A DNA stretch of 64,000 nt from Streptomyces maremycinicus (GCF_001184025.1 NZ_BBYG01000013.1:186001-250000); one strand, 5' to 3'; numbered from the stretch's first letter, positions 21,963-30,864 are shown. Program-made: numbers and translations. Notes: generated by a model from the sequence alone, not told the origin.

Positions 21963-24466
21963 GCGTCGCGTGGCACACCCTGCGCGCCCGATGGGCCGCG
22001 TTCGTCGGCAGCTTCGTCGCCCTCGCGCTCGGCGTCGCGCTGCTCACCGTGATGGGACAGGCGCTGGCCGCGTCACTGCACGCCCCGGCGCGCGCCCCCG
22101 AACGGTTCGCGGCGGCGCCGGTGGTGGTCAGGGGCCAGGACACCCTGCGGGTGACGACCCCCACCGGTGTGCGGACGAAGGAGCTGGCGCGGCCGCGCCC
22201 GGTGCCCGCCGGGACCGTCGCCGCGCTCCGCGCGGTCGGCCCGGTCACCGAGGACCGCTCCTTCCCGGTCCGCGCGTACGGCACCCCCGCCGCACCGGAC
22301 GACCTGGTCGGCCACCCCTGGTCGACGGCCCGCTTCGCCCCTTACCGGCTGACCGCGGGCCGGGCCCCGGCAGCGGCCGGCGAGGTGGTGACCAGCGGCG
22401 ACTGGGCGACCGTGGGCACCCGACTGCGCACCACGGACGGCCCGTTGCACGTGGTCGGCACGGTCGCGACGGCGCCGACCGAAGTCCCACCCGAACCCGG
22501 ATCCGAACCCGTACCCGGACTCGACCCCGAACCCGGACCCGGCTTCGAGCACGCCGTGTTCTACCCGGACACCCAAGCCGCCCGGCTCGCCCCGGAGTCG
22601 ACCCAACTGGTCGTGGAGGCGGACGCGGCGGCCGTACGGGCGGCGGTCAAGAACGAGCACAGCGACGAGGGCGCGGGCGCGGGTGTGCGGATCCTCACCG
22701 GGGACGCCCGCCGGCTGGCCGACGCCGACCCGGGTCGCGACGCCGAGGCCCTGACCGCACTCAACGCCCTGTTCGGCACCGCGGGCGGCGTGACCGCGTT
22801 CGTGTCCGTCTTCGTCGTGGCCTCCACCTTCGCCTTCGCCGTCGACCGGCGCCGCCGCGAGTTCGGCCTGCTGCGCACCGCCGGGGCCACACCGGCCCAG
22901 ATCCGGCGGACGGTCCTCGCGGAGGCCCTGCTGGTCGGCACACTCGCCTCGGCGGCCGGCTGTGTGCTGGGCACATACGGCGCGCCGCTCCTGGCCGAGC
23001 GCGTGGTCGACGGCGGACTCGCGCCGAACTGGTACGCGATCGGCGGCCCTTCGGCCGGCGTGTGGCCGTACCACCTCGCCTTCTGGACGGGCCTGCTGGT
23101 CGCCCTGTGCGGTGCGCTCGCCGCGTCCTGGCGGGCCGGCCGCACCGCCCCCGCCCAGGCGCTGCGCGAAGCCCTCGTGGACGGACGCGCGCTGACCCGC
23201 GGACGGCGCCTGTGCGGTACGGCTCTGCTGTTCGCGGCGGTCGCGACCCTCGCGTACACACTGGCGACCGACCCGGGCGAGCTCCTCCACCGCAAGTCGT
23301 ACATCAGCCGCCCCCTCTTGTTCATCACGGCGGTGGCGCTGCTCTCGCCCCTGACGGTCCGTCCGCTGATGCCCCGGTTGCCGGGCGCGGTGGGCCTGTT
23401 GGCGCGGGCCGGCGCGGTCGCCGCGGTCCGCCGCACCGCGGCGGTGGCGGCGCCCGTCCTGGTCACCGTCGCGCTCGCGGGCTCCCTGCCGGGCGCGACG
23501 GCCACGATCGGCGCGGCGCGGGCGGCGGAGGTACGGCAGCAGACGTCCGCCGACTTCGTGGTGACACCGCAGGACGGGACAACCCTGCGGCCAGGAACGC
23601 TCGAACGGCTGCGGCAGGTGCCCGGCACGCTCGTCTCGGCCGGTTCCGCGACCGCCGTGTTCACGCTGGAGGACGGCGTGGCGCTCGTGAAGTCCGAGGC
23701 ACGGGCGGCCGATCCGGCGCTGCTCGCCGCGACCGTACGGCTGCCGGTGACCGCCGGGCGGCTCGCCGACCTCGACGACGGGTCGATCGTCGTGACGGAG
23801 GAGTGGGCACGACACCGGGTGGGACAACGGGTGCGGGTGTGGCTAGGCGACGGCACGCCGAAGACCCTCCGGATCGCCGCCGTCCTGTCCGTGGGCACCG
23901 GCGACAACGGCGCCTGGGTCACCCCGGCGAACGCCGGTGGCGGTGGCGTGGACCGCGTCGACGTGCGGGTGCGGGCGGGCGCCGACCCGGCGGCGGTCGC
24001 GGCACGACTGCGGGCCGTCGACGGTGTACGGGTGATGAACGACACACAGTGGGTGCGGGCCGCCCACCCGCAGACCAACCGGACGACCCGGCTCGGCATG
24101 CTGCTCGTCCTGGGCATCGCCCTCGTCTACACCGGCATCTCGCTGGCCAACACCCTGGCCATGGCGGCCGCCGAGCGCGCACCCGCCCTGACGGCCCTGC
24201 GACTGGCCGGCGCGACAGGTAGCCAGTTGCTGGGACTGGCCGCCGCGGAGGCGCTGACGGCCGTCGCGCTGGGCGCGCTGCTGGGCCTGCTGGTGACGGT
24301 CGTCGACCTGGCGGGCCTGAGCGCCGCCCTGCACCTGCTGTCGGCTCCGGCGGCCATCGTCCTGCCCTGGCGGGCACTCGCCTGGACGACGGCGGCATGC
24401 GCCCTGCTCGCGACGGCCACGGCACTGACCACGACGACACCGTCACTGCGCCCGCGCCGACCCTGA
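21956..24466 (+). CDS. FtsX-like ABC transporter permease
   Basis: An 836-residue membrane protein with two FtsX domains. The N-terminal anchor helix is at about 12-35, a large extracellular domain follows (to about 265), then three helices (about 270-390), four more helices around 425-520, a second extracellular domain and a final three-helix block (about 700-830, with GMLLVLGIALVYTGISLANT). Residues near 175-200 are a repetitive Pro-Glu-Gly string encoded by CCCGAACCCGGA-like repeats. The GTG at 21956 overlaps the ATPase stop. Such transporters usually detect or expel peptide antibiotics or act in the cell envelope. Substrate unknown. Confidence 0.93.
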   Translation: MLSVAWHTLRARWAAFVGSFVALALGVALLTVMGQALAASLHAPARAPERFAAAPVVVRGQDTLRVTTPTGVRTKELARPRPVPAGTVAALRAVGPVTEDRSFPVRAYGTPAAPDDLVGHPWSTARFAPYRLTAGRAPAAAGEVVTSGDWATVGTRLRTTDGPLHVVGTVATAPTEVPPEPGSEPVPGLDPEPGPGFEHAVFYPDTQAARLAPESTQLVVEADAAAVRAAVKNEHSDEGAGAGVRILTGDARRLADADPGRDAEALTALNALFGTAGGVTAFVSVFVVASTFAFAVDRRRREFGLLRTAGATPAQIRRTVLAEALLVGTLASAAGCVLGTYGAPLLAERVVDGGLAPNWYAIGGPSAGVWPYHLAFWTGLLVALCGALAASWRAGRTAPAQALREALVDGRALTRGRRLCGTALLFAAVATLAYTLATDPGELLHRKSYISRPLLFITAVALLSPLTVRPLMPRLPGAVGLLARAGAVAAVRRTAAVAAPVLVTVALAGSLPGATATIGAARAAEVRQQTSADFVVTPQDGTTLRPGTLERLRQVPGTLVSAGSATAVFTLEDGVALVKSEARAADPALLAATVRLPVTAGRLADLDDGSIVVTEEWARHRVGQRVRVWLGDGTPKTLRIAAVLSVGTGDNGAWVTPANAGGGGVDRVDVRVRAGADPAAVAARLRAVDGVRVMNDTQWVRAAHPQTNRTTRLGMLLVLGIALVYTGISLANTLAMAAAERAPALTALRLAGATGSQLLGLAAAEALTAVALGALLGLLVTVVDLAGLSAALHLLSAPAAIVLPWRALAWTTAACALLATATALTTTTPSLRPRRP

Positions 24467-24478
24467 GCCCGAACACGA

Positions 24479-24512
24479 TAGAGCCCCCGCCGGTCACCCG
24501 GCGGGGGCTCTA
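24479..24512. terminator. Strong bidirectional hairpin between the ABC permease and tRNA-Ala
   Basis: TAGAGCCCCCGCCGG at 24479-24493 and CCGGCGGGGGCTCTA at 24498-24512 form a 15-bp perfect stem with a TCAC tetraloop. It lies 12 bases after the permease stop and eight bases beyond the tRNA 3' end on the other strand, so it serves both. Confidence 0.9.
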
Positions 24513-24519
24513 TGCTGCG

Positions 24520-24593
24520 TGGACCTGTGGGGATTTGAACCCCAGACCCCCTCGATGCGAACGAGGTGCGCTACCAGACTGCGCCACAGGCCC
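24520..24593 (-). tRNA. tRNA-Ala, anticodon CGC
   Basis: A full cloverleaf of 74 nt can be drawn on the minus strand: a seven-pair acceptor stem GGGCCTG/CAGGTCC with discriminator A, a GCGC/GCGC D stem, the anticodon stem CCTCG/CGAGG enclosing loop TTCGCAT, and a T stem TGGGG/CCCCA with loop TTCAAAT. The anticodon is CGC, reading GCG (alanine). The acceptor stem carries the G3-U70 wobble pair that identifies tRNA-Ala. The CCA end is not encoded. GCG is a frequent Ala codon in this genome. Confidence 0.95.
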
Positions 24594-24675
24594 TTGCAAC
24601 GAGTGAAACTCTAGCACCCCGGTCGGCCTGCTTGGAAATCCGTTCCCCGAGGCCGGGGGCGGGATGCCGCGGGTC

Positions 24676-26046
24676 TCATTCGTTGGCGGCCAGCGGTCGC
24701 TCGCCGTCCTCGTACTGGTCGAACAAAGGGGTGCGGCCGCGTTCGCGCGAGCGCCGCGCGGAGGCCGCGCGCCGGGCGTCGCTGCGCTCGTCGCCGTCCG
24801 CTCCCCTGTCCTCCGCGTGGTCCGCGTCGTCGGGGTCCCCGGCCGACGCGTCCGCCGCGTCCGCCGCGTCGTGCTCCGGCGCCACCGAACTCGAGCGGGC
24901 CGAGCTCCAGGAGTCCGGCGCGCCGAGGTCCACGTCGGAGGTCGCCCGGGGCGCGACCGGCGCGGTCACGTACGTCGGCAGCGGTACCGGTACCGGATCC
25001 CAGCTCTCGCCGTGGCCGGGCCGGCGCTGCCGCTCGCGCTGCTGGTCGACCCACTCCGCGTGGTCGGTCTGCTCGACGAGTGCCCTGCGGTCCGCGGCGA
25101 GCGCCAGCAGCCCCGGGTCGGTCTCCGGCTCGGGGGCCGCGTGCGGCTCCTCTGCGCCGGCGTCGAGGCCGGCGTCGACGGACGTGGCGTTCGCCGGGGC
25201 GGGCGCCCGCCGGCGCGGCTGGCGCTCGCGCAGCCGCTGTGCGGCGACCTCGGCGCGCCTGCGGTCCATCTGGAAGGCGAACCGGCGGCGCTCCTGGGAG
25301 CGCAGGTAGCCGATGTACGCGCTGAGCAGGACGGCGGGAACGCCGGGCGCCCACAGGAACGCGAGCCCGCCGACCGCGGCGACGATCGCGCCGAGGGTGA
25401 AGGCGAGGAAGAGCATCACGGTGGTGCGCCGACGGCGCGCGAGCGCCTTCGAGCGCTGGGCACGCGCGGCGGACGCCTGCTCGGCGGGTGTCCGCCGGGC
25501 GACGGGCGCCCGTCGGGCGGCCGGAGCGGCGCTCCCCTCGCGGGCGGGCTTGGCGCTCTGTTCGCGAGGGTCGTGCGCGGGCTTGGCCGCCGGATCGCGC
25601 GCCGGTTCACGCGCCGCCTCCGGGCGCCCGGCCCCTCGTTCCTGGCCGCGCTCCTGAGGCCGTTCCTGAGCCCGGTCGTGACCGCGTTCCTGGGTCCGGT
25701 CCTGCGCCCGCTCCGAAGCGCGCTCACGTTCCTGGCCGCGCTCCTGGACCGGCGCCTTCACCTGCGGGCGGGTCGGAGGCATGGCGAAGGACCGGACGTC
25801 CACCGATGCGGTGACGGCGTCCGGAACGTCGGCGTCGGACTCCCCCTCCTCGGTGGAGCGCGCCCGCAGGTCCTTGGCGTACCGGCGCTCCATACCCGCC
25901 CGTCCGGACAGCAGCCGGATGGCGGTGCTGAAGCGTTCCGTCGGACGGGCCTCGTTCAGCTCGTCCTGCCTACGGAGCCACATAGGCACCAAGTAGGCGG
26001 CCCAGGCCCCGACGATGACTGCGTAGATGAGGCCGCTGCTGCTCAC
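24676..26046 (-). CDS. glpR: GlpR-like membrane receptor of the gephyrin-like protein Glp
   Basis: A 456-residue membrane protein. Residues 4-22 are an N-terminal helix (GLIYAVIVGAWAAYLVPMWL). A cytoplasmic segment follows with ERFSTAIRLLSGRAGMERRY. Residues about 95-200 are a Glu/Arg/Gln-rich, probably disordered region with repeated QERGQER-type units. A two-helix hairpin lies at about 215-255 (VMLFLAFTLGAIVAAVGGLAFLW...VPAVLLSAYIGYL), and an acidic tail ends the protein. This layout and the position at the end of the galU-glp-moaC-mog cluster match GlpR, described in Corynebacterium as the membrane receptor that anchors Glp at the divisome. The GTG at 26046 is the start. The assignment rests on architecture and synteny recalled from the literature. 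Confidence 0.75.
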   Translation of the reverse strand: MSSSGLIYAVIVGAWAAYLVPMWLRRQDELNEARPTERFSTAIRLLSGRAGMERRYAKDLRARSTEEGESDADVPDAVTASVDVRSFAMPPTRPQVKAPVQERGQERERASERAQDRTQERGHDRAQERPQERGQERGAGRPEAAREPARDPAAKPAHDPREQSAKPAREGSAAPAARRAPVARRTPAEQASAARAQRSKALARRRRTTVMLFLAFTLGAIVAAVGGLAFLWAPGVPAVLLSAYIGYLRSQERRRFAFQMDRRRAEVAAQRLRERQPRRRAPAPANATSVDAGLDAGAEEPHAAPEPETDPGLLALAADRRALVEQTDHAEWVDQQRERQRRPGHGESWDPVPVPLPTYVTAPVAPRATSDVDLGAPDSWSSARSSSVAPEHDAADAADASAGDPDDADHAEDRGADGDERSDARRAASARRSRERGRTPLFDQYEDGERPLAANE

Positions 26047-26190
26047 GCCTCACACGGTAGAGGGGTTTACGTGAGGCCATCCGCCAATTGGGCCGGTGTG
26101 TCGCACGATCTGGCTGATATTTCGAACTTTTTTTGCGACCGGTGCGATCAACCGATCATTTTCGAACATTTATTCGGCTGGTCGACCAAT
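26047..26190 (-). promoter_or_regulatory. AT-rich promoter region of glpR
   Basis: The 144 bases between the RimJ-like gene and glpR are strikingly AT-rich for this genome, including a run of seven T (about 26129-26135), two TTTCGAAC direct repeats about 40 bases apart, and CAATTCAATTG near 26190. This is likely an independent promoter and control region for glpR. I cannot assign a sigma factor. Confidence 0.5.
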
Positions 26191-26787
26191 TCAATTGGAC
26201 GCCTTCTGCGAGCGGGTACGCCGCCACCGGTTGAGCAGGCCCTCCGGGACCTCCTCCGCCGTGAGCGCGAAGACGAGGTGGTCACGCCAGGCGCCGTCGA
26301 TGTGGAGATAGCGCGGCCGCAGTCCTTCCTCACGGAATCCGAGTTTCTCCACGACCCGGCGGCTCGGCCCGTTCTCGGGCCGAATGCAGACTTCGATGCG
26401 GTGCAGTCCGACGGTGCGGAAACAGTGGTCCACGATGAGCGCCACGGCCGTCGGCATCACACCGCGGCCCGCCACCGACTCGTCCACCCAGTAACCGACG
26501 TGCCCCGAACACATCGAGCCCCAGGTGATCCCCGCGACCGTCAACTGCCCGACGAGCCGCCCCTGGTACTCGATCACGAACGGCAGCATCCGGCCGGCGT
26601 TCGCCTCGGACCGCAGATGCCGGACCATCTGGCGGTACGTCGGCCGGTGCGCGATCGGCCCGCTGGGCGCGGGCGGCGGGATCGTCGCCTCCCAGGGCCG
26701 CAGCCAGTCCCGGTTCCGCCGGTTGACCTCACGCCAGGCCCGCTGGTCGCGCAGCTTTATGGGCCGCAGGACGATGTCGCCCTCCAC
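26191..26787 (-). CDS. RimJ/RimL-like GNAT acetyltransferase
   Basis: A 198-residue GNAT of the ribosomal-protein-alanine acetyltransferase type. It starts with the typical strand VEGDIVLRPIKLRDQRAW, has the acetyl-CoA motif GYWVDESVAGRGVMPTAVAL (about 96-115) and the motif-B sequence VCIRPENGPSRRVVEKLGFREEG (about 133-155), then YLHIDGAWRDHLVFAL. GTG 26787 is the annotated start, though the frame is open for several residues upstream (SAWPVELVEG) without a standard start codon, so the true N-terminus may be longer. It lies between mog and glpR in the cluster. It could N-acetylate a ribosomal or division protein; the target is unknown. Confidence 0.88.
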   Translation of the reverse strand: MEGDIVLRPIKLRDQRAWREVNRRNRDWLRPWEATIPPPAPSGPIAHRPTYRQMVRHLRSEANAGRMLPFVIEYQGRLVGQLTVAGITWGSMCSGHVGYWVDESVAGRGVMPTAVALIVDHCFRTVGLHRIEVCIRPENGPSRRVVEKLGFREEGLRPRYLHIDGAWRDHLVFALTAEEVPEGLLNRWRRTRSQKASN

Positions 26788-26813
26788 CAGTTCGACGGGC
26801 CAGGCCGAGGTGT

Positions 26814-27350
26814 TCAGCTCGCACCCCCGTGACTCGCTCTGGGGTGGTCGCCGCCACGGATCTGGTCGACGGCGTGCGTCAGCAGGGACTCCAGGACGGC
26901 CAGCCCGTCCTTCACCCCGCCGGTGGAACCCGGCAGGTTGACGATCAGCGTGCCGCCCGCCACCCCGGCCAGGCCGCAGGAGAGCGCCGCGGTGGGCACC
27001 TTCTCCCGGCCGTACGCCCGGACGGCCTCGGCGATGCCCGGCACCTCGCGCTCGATCACCGCGCGGGTCGCCTCGGGGGTGCGGTCGGTGGGCGAGATCC
27101 CGGTGCCGCCGGTGGTGACGACGGCGTCGTACCCGGCCTCGACGGCGGCCCGCAGCGCGGCCTCCACCGGGTCCCCGTCGGGAACGACCTGCGGCCCGTC
27201 CACGGCGAAGCCGAAGCCGCGCAGAGCCTCGGCGATCAGCGGGCCGCCACGGTCCTCGTAGACGCCGGCCGCGGCCCGGTTGGACGCGGTCACGACCAGC
27301 GCGCTGTACGCGGCGGACAGGGCGCCGCCGGCCGACCCGTCGAGTGTCAT
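26814..27350 (-). CDS. mog: Molybdopterin adenylyltransferase-like protein (MoaB/Mog)
   Basis: A 178-residue protein that activates molybdopterin by adenylation, or a MoaB-type paralogue. The MPT-binding fold is shown by SALVVTASNRAAAGVYEDRGG (about 16-36), the TTGGTGISPTDRTPEAT loop (about 79-95) and the LIVNLPGSTGGVKDGL segment (about 145-160). These TGGTG and PGST/PGNP elements match MogA/MoaB. The ATG at 27350 overlaps the moaC stop (ATGA), so the pair is co-translated. In the gephyrin-like context this enzyme may share or compete for substrate with Glp. Mog versus MoaB cannot be separated from sequence alone. Confidence 0.9.
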   Translation of the reverse strand: MTLDGSAGGALSAAYSALVVTASNRAAAGVYEDRGGPLIAEALRGFGFAVDGPQVVPDGDPVEAALRAAVEAGYDAVVTTGGTGISPTDRTPEATRAVIEREVPGIAEAVRAYGREKVPTAALSCGLAGVAGGTLIVNLPGSTGGVKDGLAVLESLLTHAVDQIRGGDHPRASHGGAS

Positions 27351-27826
27351 GCCCGGCTCCAGTCGCCCGACTTGCCGCCCGTCTTCTCCTCCACGCGCAC
27401 GTCCGTGATGACCGCTCCCTTGTCGACCGCCTTCACCATGTCGATCACGGTGAGCGCGGCGACGGAGACCGCGGTGAGCGCCTCCATCTCGACGCCCGTG
27501 CGGTCCGTCGTCTTCACCGTGGCGGTGATCTCCACGGCGTCGTCCGCGACCGACACATCCAGTTTCACACCGGAGACGGCCAGAGGGTGACACAGCGGGA
27601 TCAGGTCGGGGGTGCGCTTGGCGCCCATGATGCCCGCGATCCGCGCGGTGGCCAGCGCGTCCCCCTTGGGTACCCCCTCGCCGCGCAGCAGCTCGACCAC
27701 CCGGGGCGAGACGAGGACCCTCCCGCTGGCGCGCGCGGTGCGCGCGGTGACGTCCTTGCCGGAAACGTCGACCATACGGGCGGCGCCCACGTCGTCGATG
27801 TGCGTCAGTCGGTCCTGCGTACTCAT
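27347..27826 (-). CDS. moaC: Cyclic pyranopterin monophosphate synthase MoaC
   Basis: A 159-residue enzyme that, with MoaA, converts GTP to cyclic pyranopterin monophosphate, the first step of molybdenum-cofactor synthesis. Conserved features are [15 protein letters not shown] at the start, [20 protein letters not shown] (about 66-85) with the active-site Lys and His, [22 protein letters not shown] (about 105-126) and the final KTGGKSG. It is the expected length. It lies 62 bases after glp and overlaps mog. No moaA or moaD/E is present in the window, so the rest of the pathway is elsewhere. Confidence 0.95.
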   Translation of the reverse strand: MSTQDRLTHIDDVGAARMVDVSGKDVTARTARASGRVLVSPRVVELLRGEGVPKGDALATARIAGIMGAKRTPDLIPLCHPLAVSGVKLDVSVADDAVEITATVKTTDRTGVEMEALTAVSVAALTVIDMVKAVDKGAVITDVRVEEKTGGKSGDWSRA

Positions 27827-27888
27827 GGTGGTGGGCGCTCCCGGTCCGGGCCTGTTGTGCGCGACACGGTACCCCCAACCAGGAGGAC

Positions 27889-29217
27889 TCAGCCGAGGAG
27901 GACCACCTCGACGTCGGCGCCGGGCTCGACGGACTCCACGTCCTCGGGGACGACGATCAGCGAGTCGGCGTGCGCGAGGGCCGCGACGAGGTGCGAGCCG
28001 GCACCTCCGACCGGGCGGACGGTGCCGTCGCCGCCGTAGCGGGCGCGCAGGAACTGCCGGCGGCCCTTCGGCGAGGTCAGCGCCCTGTCGGCGGTCAGCT
28101 TCGCGCGCGTGGTGGGCCGGTGGACGTCCTCGAGGCCCATGAGGGCGCGGATGGCGGGCCGCACGAACAGCTCGAACGAGACGTACGACGACACCGGGTT
28201 GCCCGGCAGGGCCAGCAGGGGGATGTGGTCGGCGCCGATGGAGCCGAAACCCTGGGGCTTGCCGGGCTGCATGGCGAGCTTGCGGAACTCGACCCCGCTG
28301 CCCGCCTCGTCCTCGTCCCCGACGTGCTCCAGGGCCTCCTTGACGACGTCGTACGCCCCGACGCTCACCCCGCCGGTGGTGACGACGAGGTCGGCGCGGA
28401 CCAGTTGGTCCTCGATGGTGGAGCGCAGCGTCTCGGCGTCGTCGGCCACCGCCCCGACCCGGTAGGCGATGGCGCCGGCGTCGCGGGCGGCCGCGGTGAG
28501 GGCGAAGCTGTTGGAGTCGTAGATCTGGCCGCTGCCCAGTTCCTCGCCGGGCTGGACGAGTTCGCTGCCCGTCGACATCACCACCACGCGCGGGCGCGGG
28601 CGCACGCGTACGGTGCCCCGGCCGATCGCGGCGAGCAGGGCGATCTGGGGCGGTCCGAGGACGGTCCCGGCGTCGAGGGCGCGGTCCCCCGCCTTCACGT
28701 CACTGCCCTTCGCGCGCACGTGCGCGCGTGCCTCGGCGGGCCGGTACACGCGCACATGCCCCGAGGCCTGCTCGGGGGCGAGACTGCGGGCACGCATCCC
28801 GCTGACCGGACCCTCGCCGAGTCCGCCGTCGGTCCACTCCACGGGGACGACGGCCTCGGCGCCGGCCGGGAGCGGGGCGCCGGTCATGATCCGGGCGGCC
28901 TGTCCGGGCCCCACGTACAGCAGGTCGGCCGCATGTCCCGCCGCGACGTCCCCCACGACGTCCAGAGCCGCCGGGAACTCCTCGCCCGCGCCCGCGACAT
29001 CCGCGACCCGCACCGCGTACCCGTCCATCGAGCTGTTGTCGAAGGGCGGCAGCGAGACCGGCACCATGACGTCGTCGACGAGGACGCAGCCCTGCGCGTC
29101 GGGCAGCTGGAGCTCGATGGGCTCCAGGGGGCGGACGGTGGCGAGGATGTCCTCCAGGTGCTCGTCCACCGACCAGAGCTGGTCCTGGCCGGTGGGGCGG
29201 GGCGCGGCGGTGCTCAA
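27889..29217 (-). CDS. glp: Gephyrin-like molybdotransferase Glp (MoeA family)
   Basis: A 442-residue MoeA-family protein. The N-terminal domain contains [14 protein letters not shown] (about 57-70) and [17 protein letters not shown] (about 111-127). The MPT-binding domain has [21 protein letters not shown] and [17 protein letters not shown] (about 281-297), and [18 protein letters not shown] closes it (about 347-364), followed by a C-terminal barrel. In actinobacteria the orthologue in this gene context, Glp, binds FtsZ and works in cell division together with GlpR. The start is TTG 29217, preceded by GAGGAG; galU ends six bases upstream. Whether this protein still inserts molybdenum cannot be told from the sequence. 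Confidence 0.88.
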   Translation of the reverse strand: MSTAAPRPTGQDQLWSVDEHLEDILATVRPLEPIELQLPDAQGCVLVDDVMVPVSLPPFDNSSMDGYAVRVADVAGAGEEFPAALDVVGDVAAGHAADLLYVGPGQAARIMTGAPLPAGAEAVVPVEWTDGGLGEGPVSGMRARSLAPEQASGHVRVYRPAEARAHVRAKGSDVKAGDRALDAGTVLGPPQIALLAAIGRGTVRVRPRPRVVVMSTGSELVQPGEELGSGQIYDSNSFALTAAARDAGAIAYRVGAVADDAETLRSTIEDQLVRADLVVTTGGVSVGAYDVVKEALEHVGDEDEAGSGVEFRKLAMQPGKPQGFGSIGADHIPLLALPGNPVSSYVSFELFVRPAIRALMGLEDVHRPTTRAKLTADRALTSPKGRRQFLRARYGGDGTVRPVGGAGSHLVAALAHADSLIVVPEDVESVEPGADVEVVLLG

Positions 29218-29222
29218 AGTGG

Positions 29223-30125
29223 CTACATCTCCTCGGTGACGTAACTGCGAAGCCAGGACCGGAAGTCCGGACCCAGATCTTCACGTTCGCACGCGAGTCT
29301 GACAATGGCACGCAGGTAGTCGCCGCGGTCGCCGGTGTCATAGCGGCGGCCCTTGAAGACGACGCCGTGGACGGGGCCGCCGATCTTCTCGTCCTGCGCG
29401 AGCTGCTGGAGGGCGTCGGTCAGCTGGATCTCGCCGCCGCGGCCGGGCTCGGTCTGCCGAAGTATGCCGAACACGCTCGGGTCGAGGACGTAACGCCCGA
29501 TGATCGCGTAGTTCGACGGGGCGTCCGCCGGGTCCGGCTTCTCGACGAGGCCGGTCACCTTGACGACGTCGCTGTCCACGGTGGCCTCCACGGCGGCACA
29601 CCCGTAGAGGTGGATCTGCTCGGGGGCGACCTCCATGAGCGCGACGACGCTGCCGCCGTGCCGCTCCTGCACCTCGATCATCCGCTGGAGCAGCGGGTCG
29701 CGGGGGTCGATCAGGTCGTCACCCAGCAGGACGGCGAAGGGCTCCTGGCCGACGTGCGGGGCCGCGCACAGGACGGCGTGTCCGAGGCCCTTGGGGTCGC
29801 CCTGGCGCACGTAGTGCATGGTCGCGAGGTCGCTGGACTGCTGGACTTTGGCGAGCCGGGCGGCATCGCCCTTCTTCTGGAGGGCCGACTCGAGTTCGTA
29901 GTTGCGGTCGAAGTGGTCCTCCAGGGGGCGCTTGTTGCGGCCTGTGACCATGAGGACGTCGTCGAGACCGGCGGAGACGGCTTCCTCGACCACGTACTGG
30001 ATAGCCGGCTTGTCCACGACCGGCAGCATCTCCTTGGGAGTGGCCTTGGTCGCCGGCAGGAACCGGGTTCCGAGGCCGGCTGCGGGGATGACAGCCTTGC
30101 TGATCCTGGGGTGCGACTGCGTCAT
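29223..30125 (-). CDS. galU: UTP-glucose-1-phosphate uridylyltransferase GalU
   Basis: A 300-residue nucleotidyltransferase making UDP-glucose from UTP and glucose-1-phosphate, a precursor for cell-wall glycans and galactose metabolism. The nucleotide-binding signature AVIPAAGLGTRFLPATKATPK is near the N-terminus (about 12-32), with the catalytic Lys in KATPKEMLPVVDKP. GDDLIDP (metal-binding Asp pair, about 135), VEKPDPADAPSNYAIIGRYV and GGEIQLTDALQQL follow. It leads a minus-strand cluster with glp, moaC, mog, the RimJ-like gene and glpR. ATG 30125 is the start. Confidence 0.96.
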   Translation of the reverse strand: MTQSHPRISKAVIPAAGLGTRFLPATKATPKEMLPVVDKPAIQYVVEEAVSAGLDDVLMVTGRNKRPLEDHFDRNYELESALQKKGDAARLAKVQQSSDLATMHYVRQGDPKGLGHAVLCAAPHVGQEPFAVLLGDDLIDPRDPLLQRMIEVQERHGGSVVALMEVAPEQIHLYGCAAVEATVDSDVVKVTGLVEKPDPADAPSNYAIIGRYVLDPSVFGILRQTEPGRGGEIQLTDALQQLAQDEKIGGPVHGVVFKGRRYDTGDRGDYLRAIVRLACEREDLGPDFRSWLRSYVTEEM

Positions 30126-30180
30126 GTCGGCAACCTTATCCGGTGACTTTGAGAGGGATCTGTGGCTCCGGTTAATTGAT

Positions 30181-30192
30181 GTTCATATGAAC
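30181..30192. promoter_or_regulatory. 12-bp palindrome GTTCATATGAAC in the galU/cyclo-ligase divergent promoter
   Basis: A perfect AT-rich palindrome between galU (start 30125, minus) and the cyclo-ligase gene (start 30230, plus). Its central position in a 104-base divergent promoter suggests a protein-binding site. No regulator gene is adjacent. Confidence 0.4.
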
Positions 30193-30229
30193 GCATTGGA
30201 GTGGTGCAGGTGAAGTACGGGAGCGACAT

Positions 30230-30844
30230 ATGAGCCACCTCGAAGGCGGACCAGAGTCTGACAAACGTACGTTGCGGCAAGGGTTCCTCGCCGTGAGAAG
30301 CAGGTTGACGGCCGATGACGTACGCGCGGGGGCCGTCGCCCTGGCCGAGCGGGCCCTGGAGCTGCCCGAGTTGGCGCACGCGCGCACGGTGGCCGCGTAC
30401 GTCTCCGTGGGGACCGAGCCCGGCACTCCGGCGCTGCTGGACGCGCTGCGCGCGCGGGGCGTACGCGTACTGCTCCCCGCGCTGCTTCCCGACAACGACC
30501 TGGACTGGGGCGCCTACACCGGCGAAGGCTCTCTCGCGCGGGTCCTGCACGGCGGGAAGATGGCCCTCCTGGAACCGGCCGGCGAGCGCCTCGGCCCGGA
30601 CGCCGTGACCGCCGCCGACGTCGTGCTGCTGCCGGGCCTGGCGGTCGACGGCCGCGGAATGCGCCTGGGACGCGGCGGAGGATCGTACGACCGCGTACTC
30701 GCCCGGCTGGCGGACGCCGGGGCCCGTCCCTCACTGGTGGTGCTCCTGTACGACACCGAGGTCGTCGAGCACGTCCCCGGGGAGGCGCACGACCGGCCGG
30801 TGCACGCGGTCGTGACCCCGTCGGGGACCCGGCGGTTCACCTGA
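30230..30844 (+). CDS. 5-formyltetrahydrofolate cyclo-ligase
   Basis: A 204-residue enzyme that converts 5-formyl-THF to 5,10-methenyl-THF with ATP, returning the stored folate to one-carbon metabolism. It has the early KRTLRQGFLAVRSRL helix (about 12-26), the PALLPDNDLDWGAY segment, VVLLPGLAVDGRGMRLGRGGGSYDR (about 127-151) with the ATP-binding glycine loop, and the final RPVHAVVTPSGTRRF. Length is normal for the family (YgfA/FthC/MTHFS). ATG 30230 is the first good start. The gene ends in a shared terminator with the convergent penicillin acylase gene. Confidence 0.94.
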   Translation: MSHLEGGPESDKRTLRQGFLAVRSRLTADDVRAGAVALAERALELPELAHARTVAAYVSVGTEPGTPALLDALRARGVRVLLPALLPDNDLDWGAYTGEGSLARVLHGGKMALLEPAGERLGPDAVTAADVVLLPGLAVDGRGMRLGRGGGSYDRVLARLADAGARPSLVVLLYDTEVVEHVPGEAHDRPVHAVVTPSGTRRFT

Positions 30845-30864
30845 CACCGGCCGGTGCCCCCATG

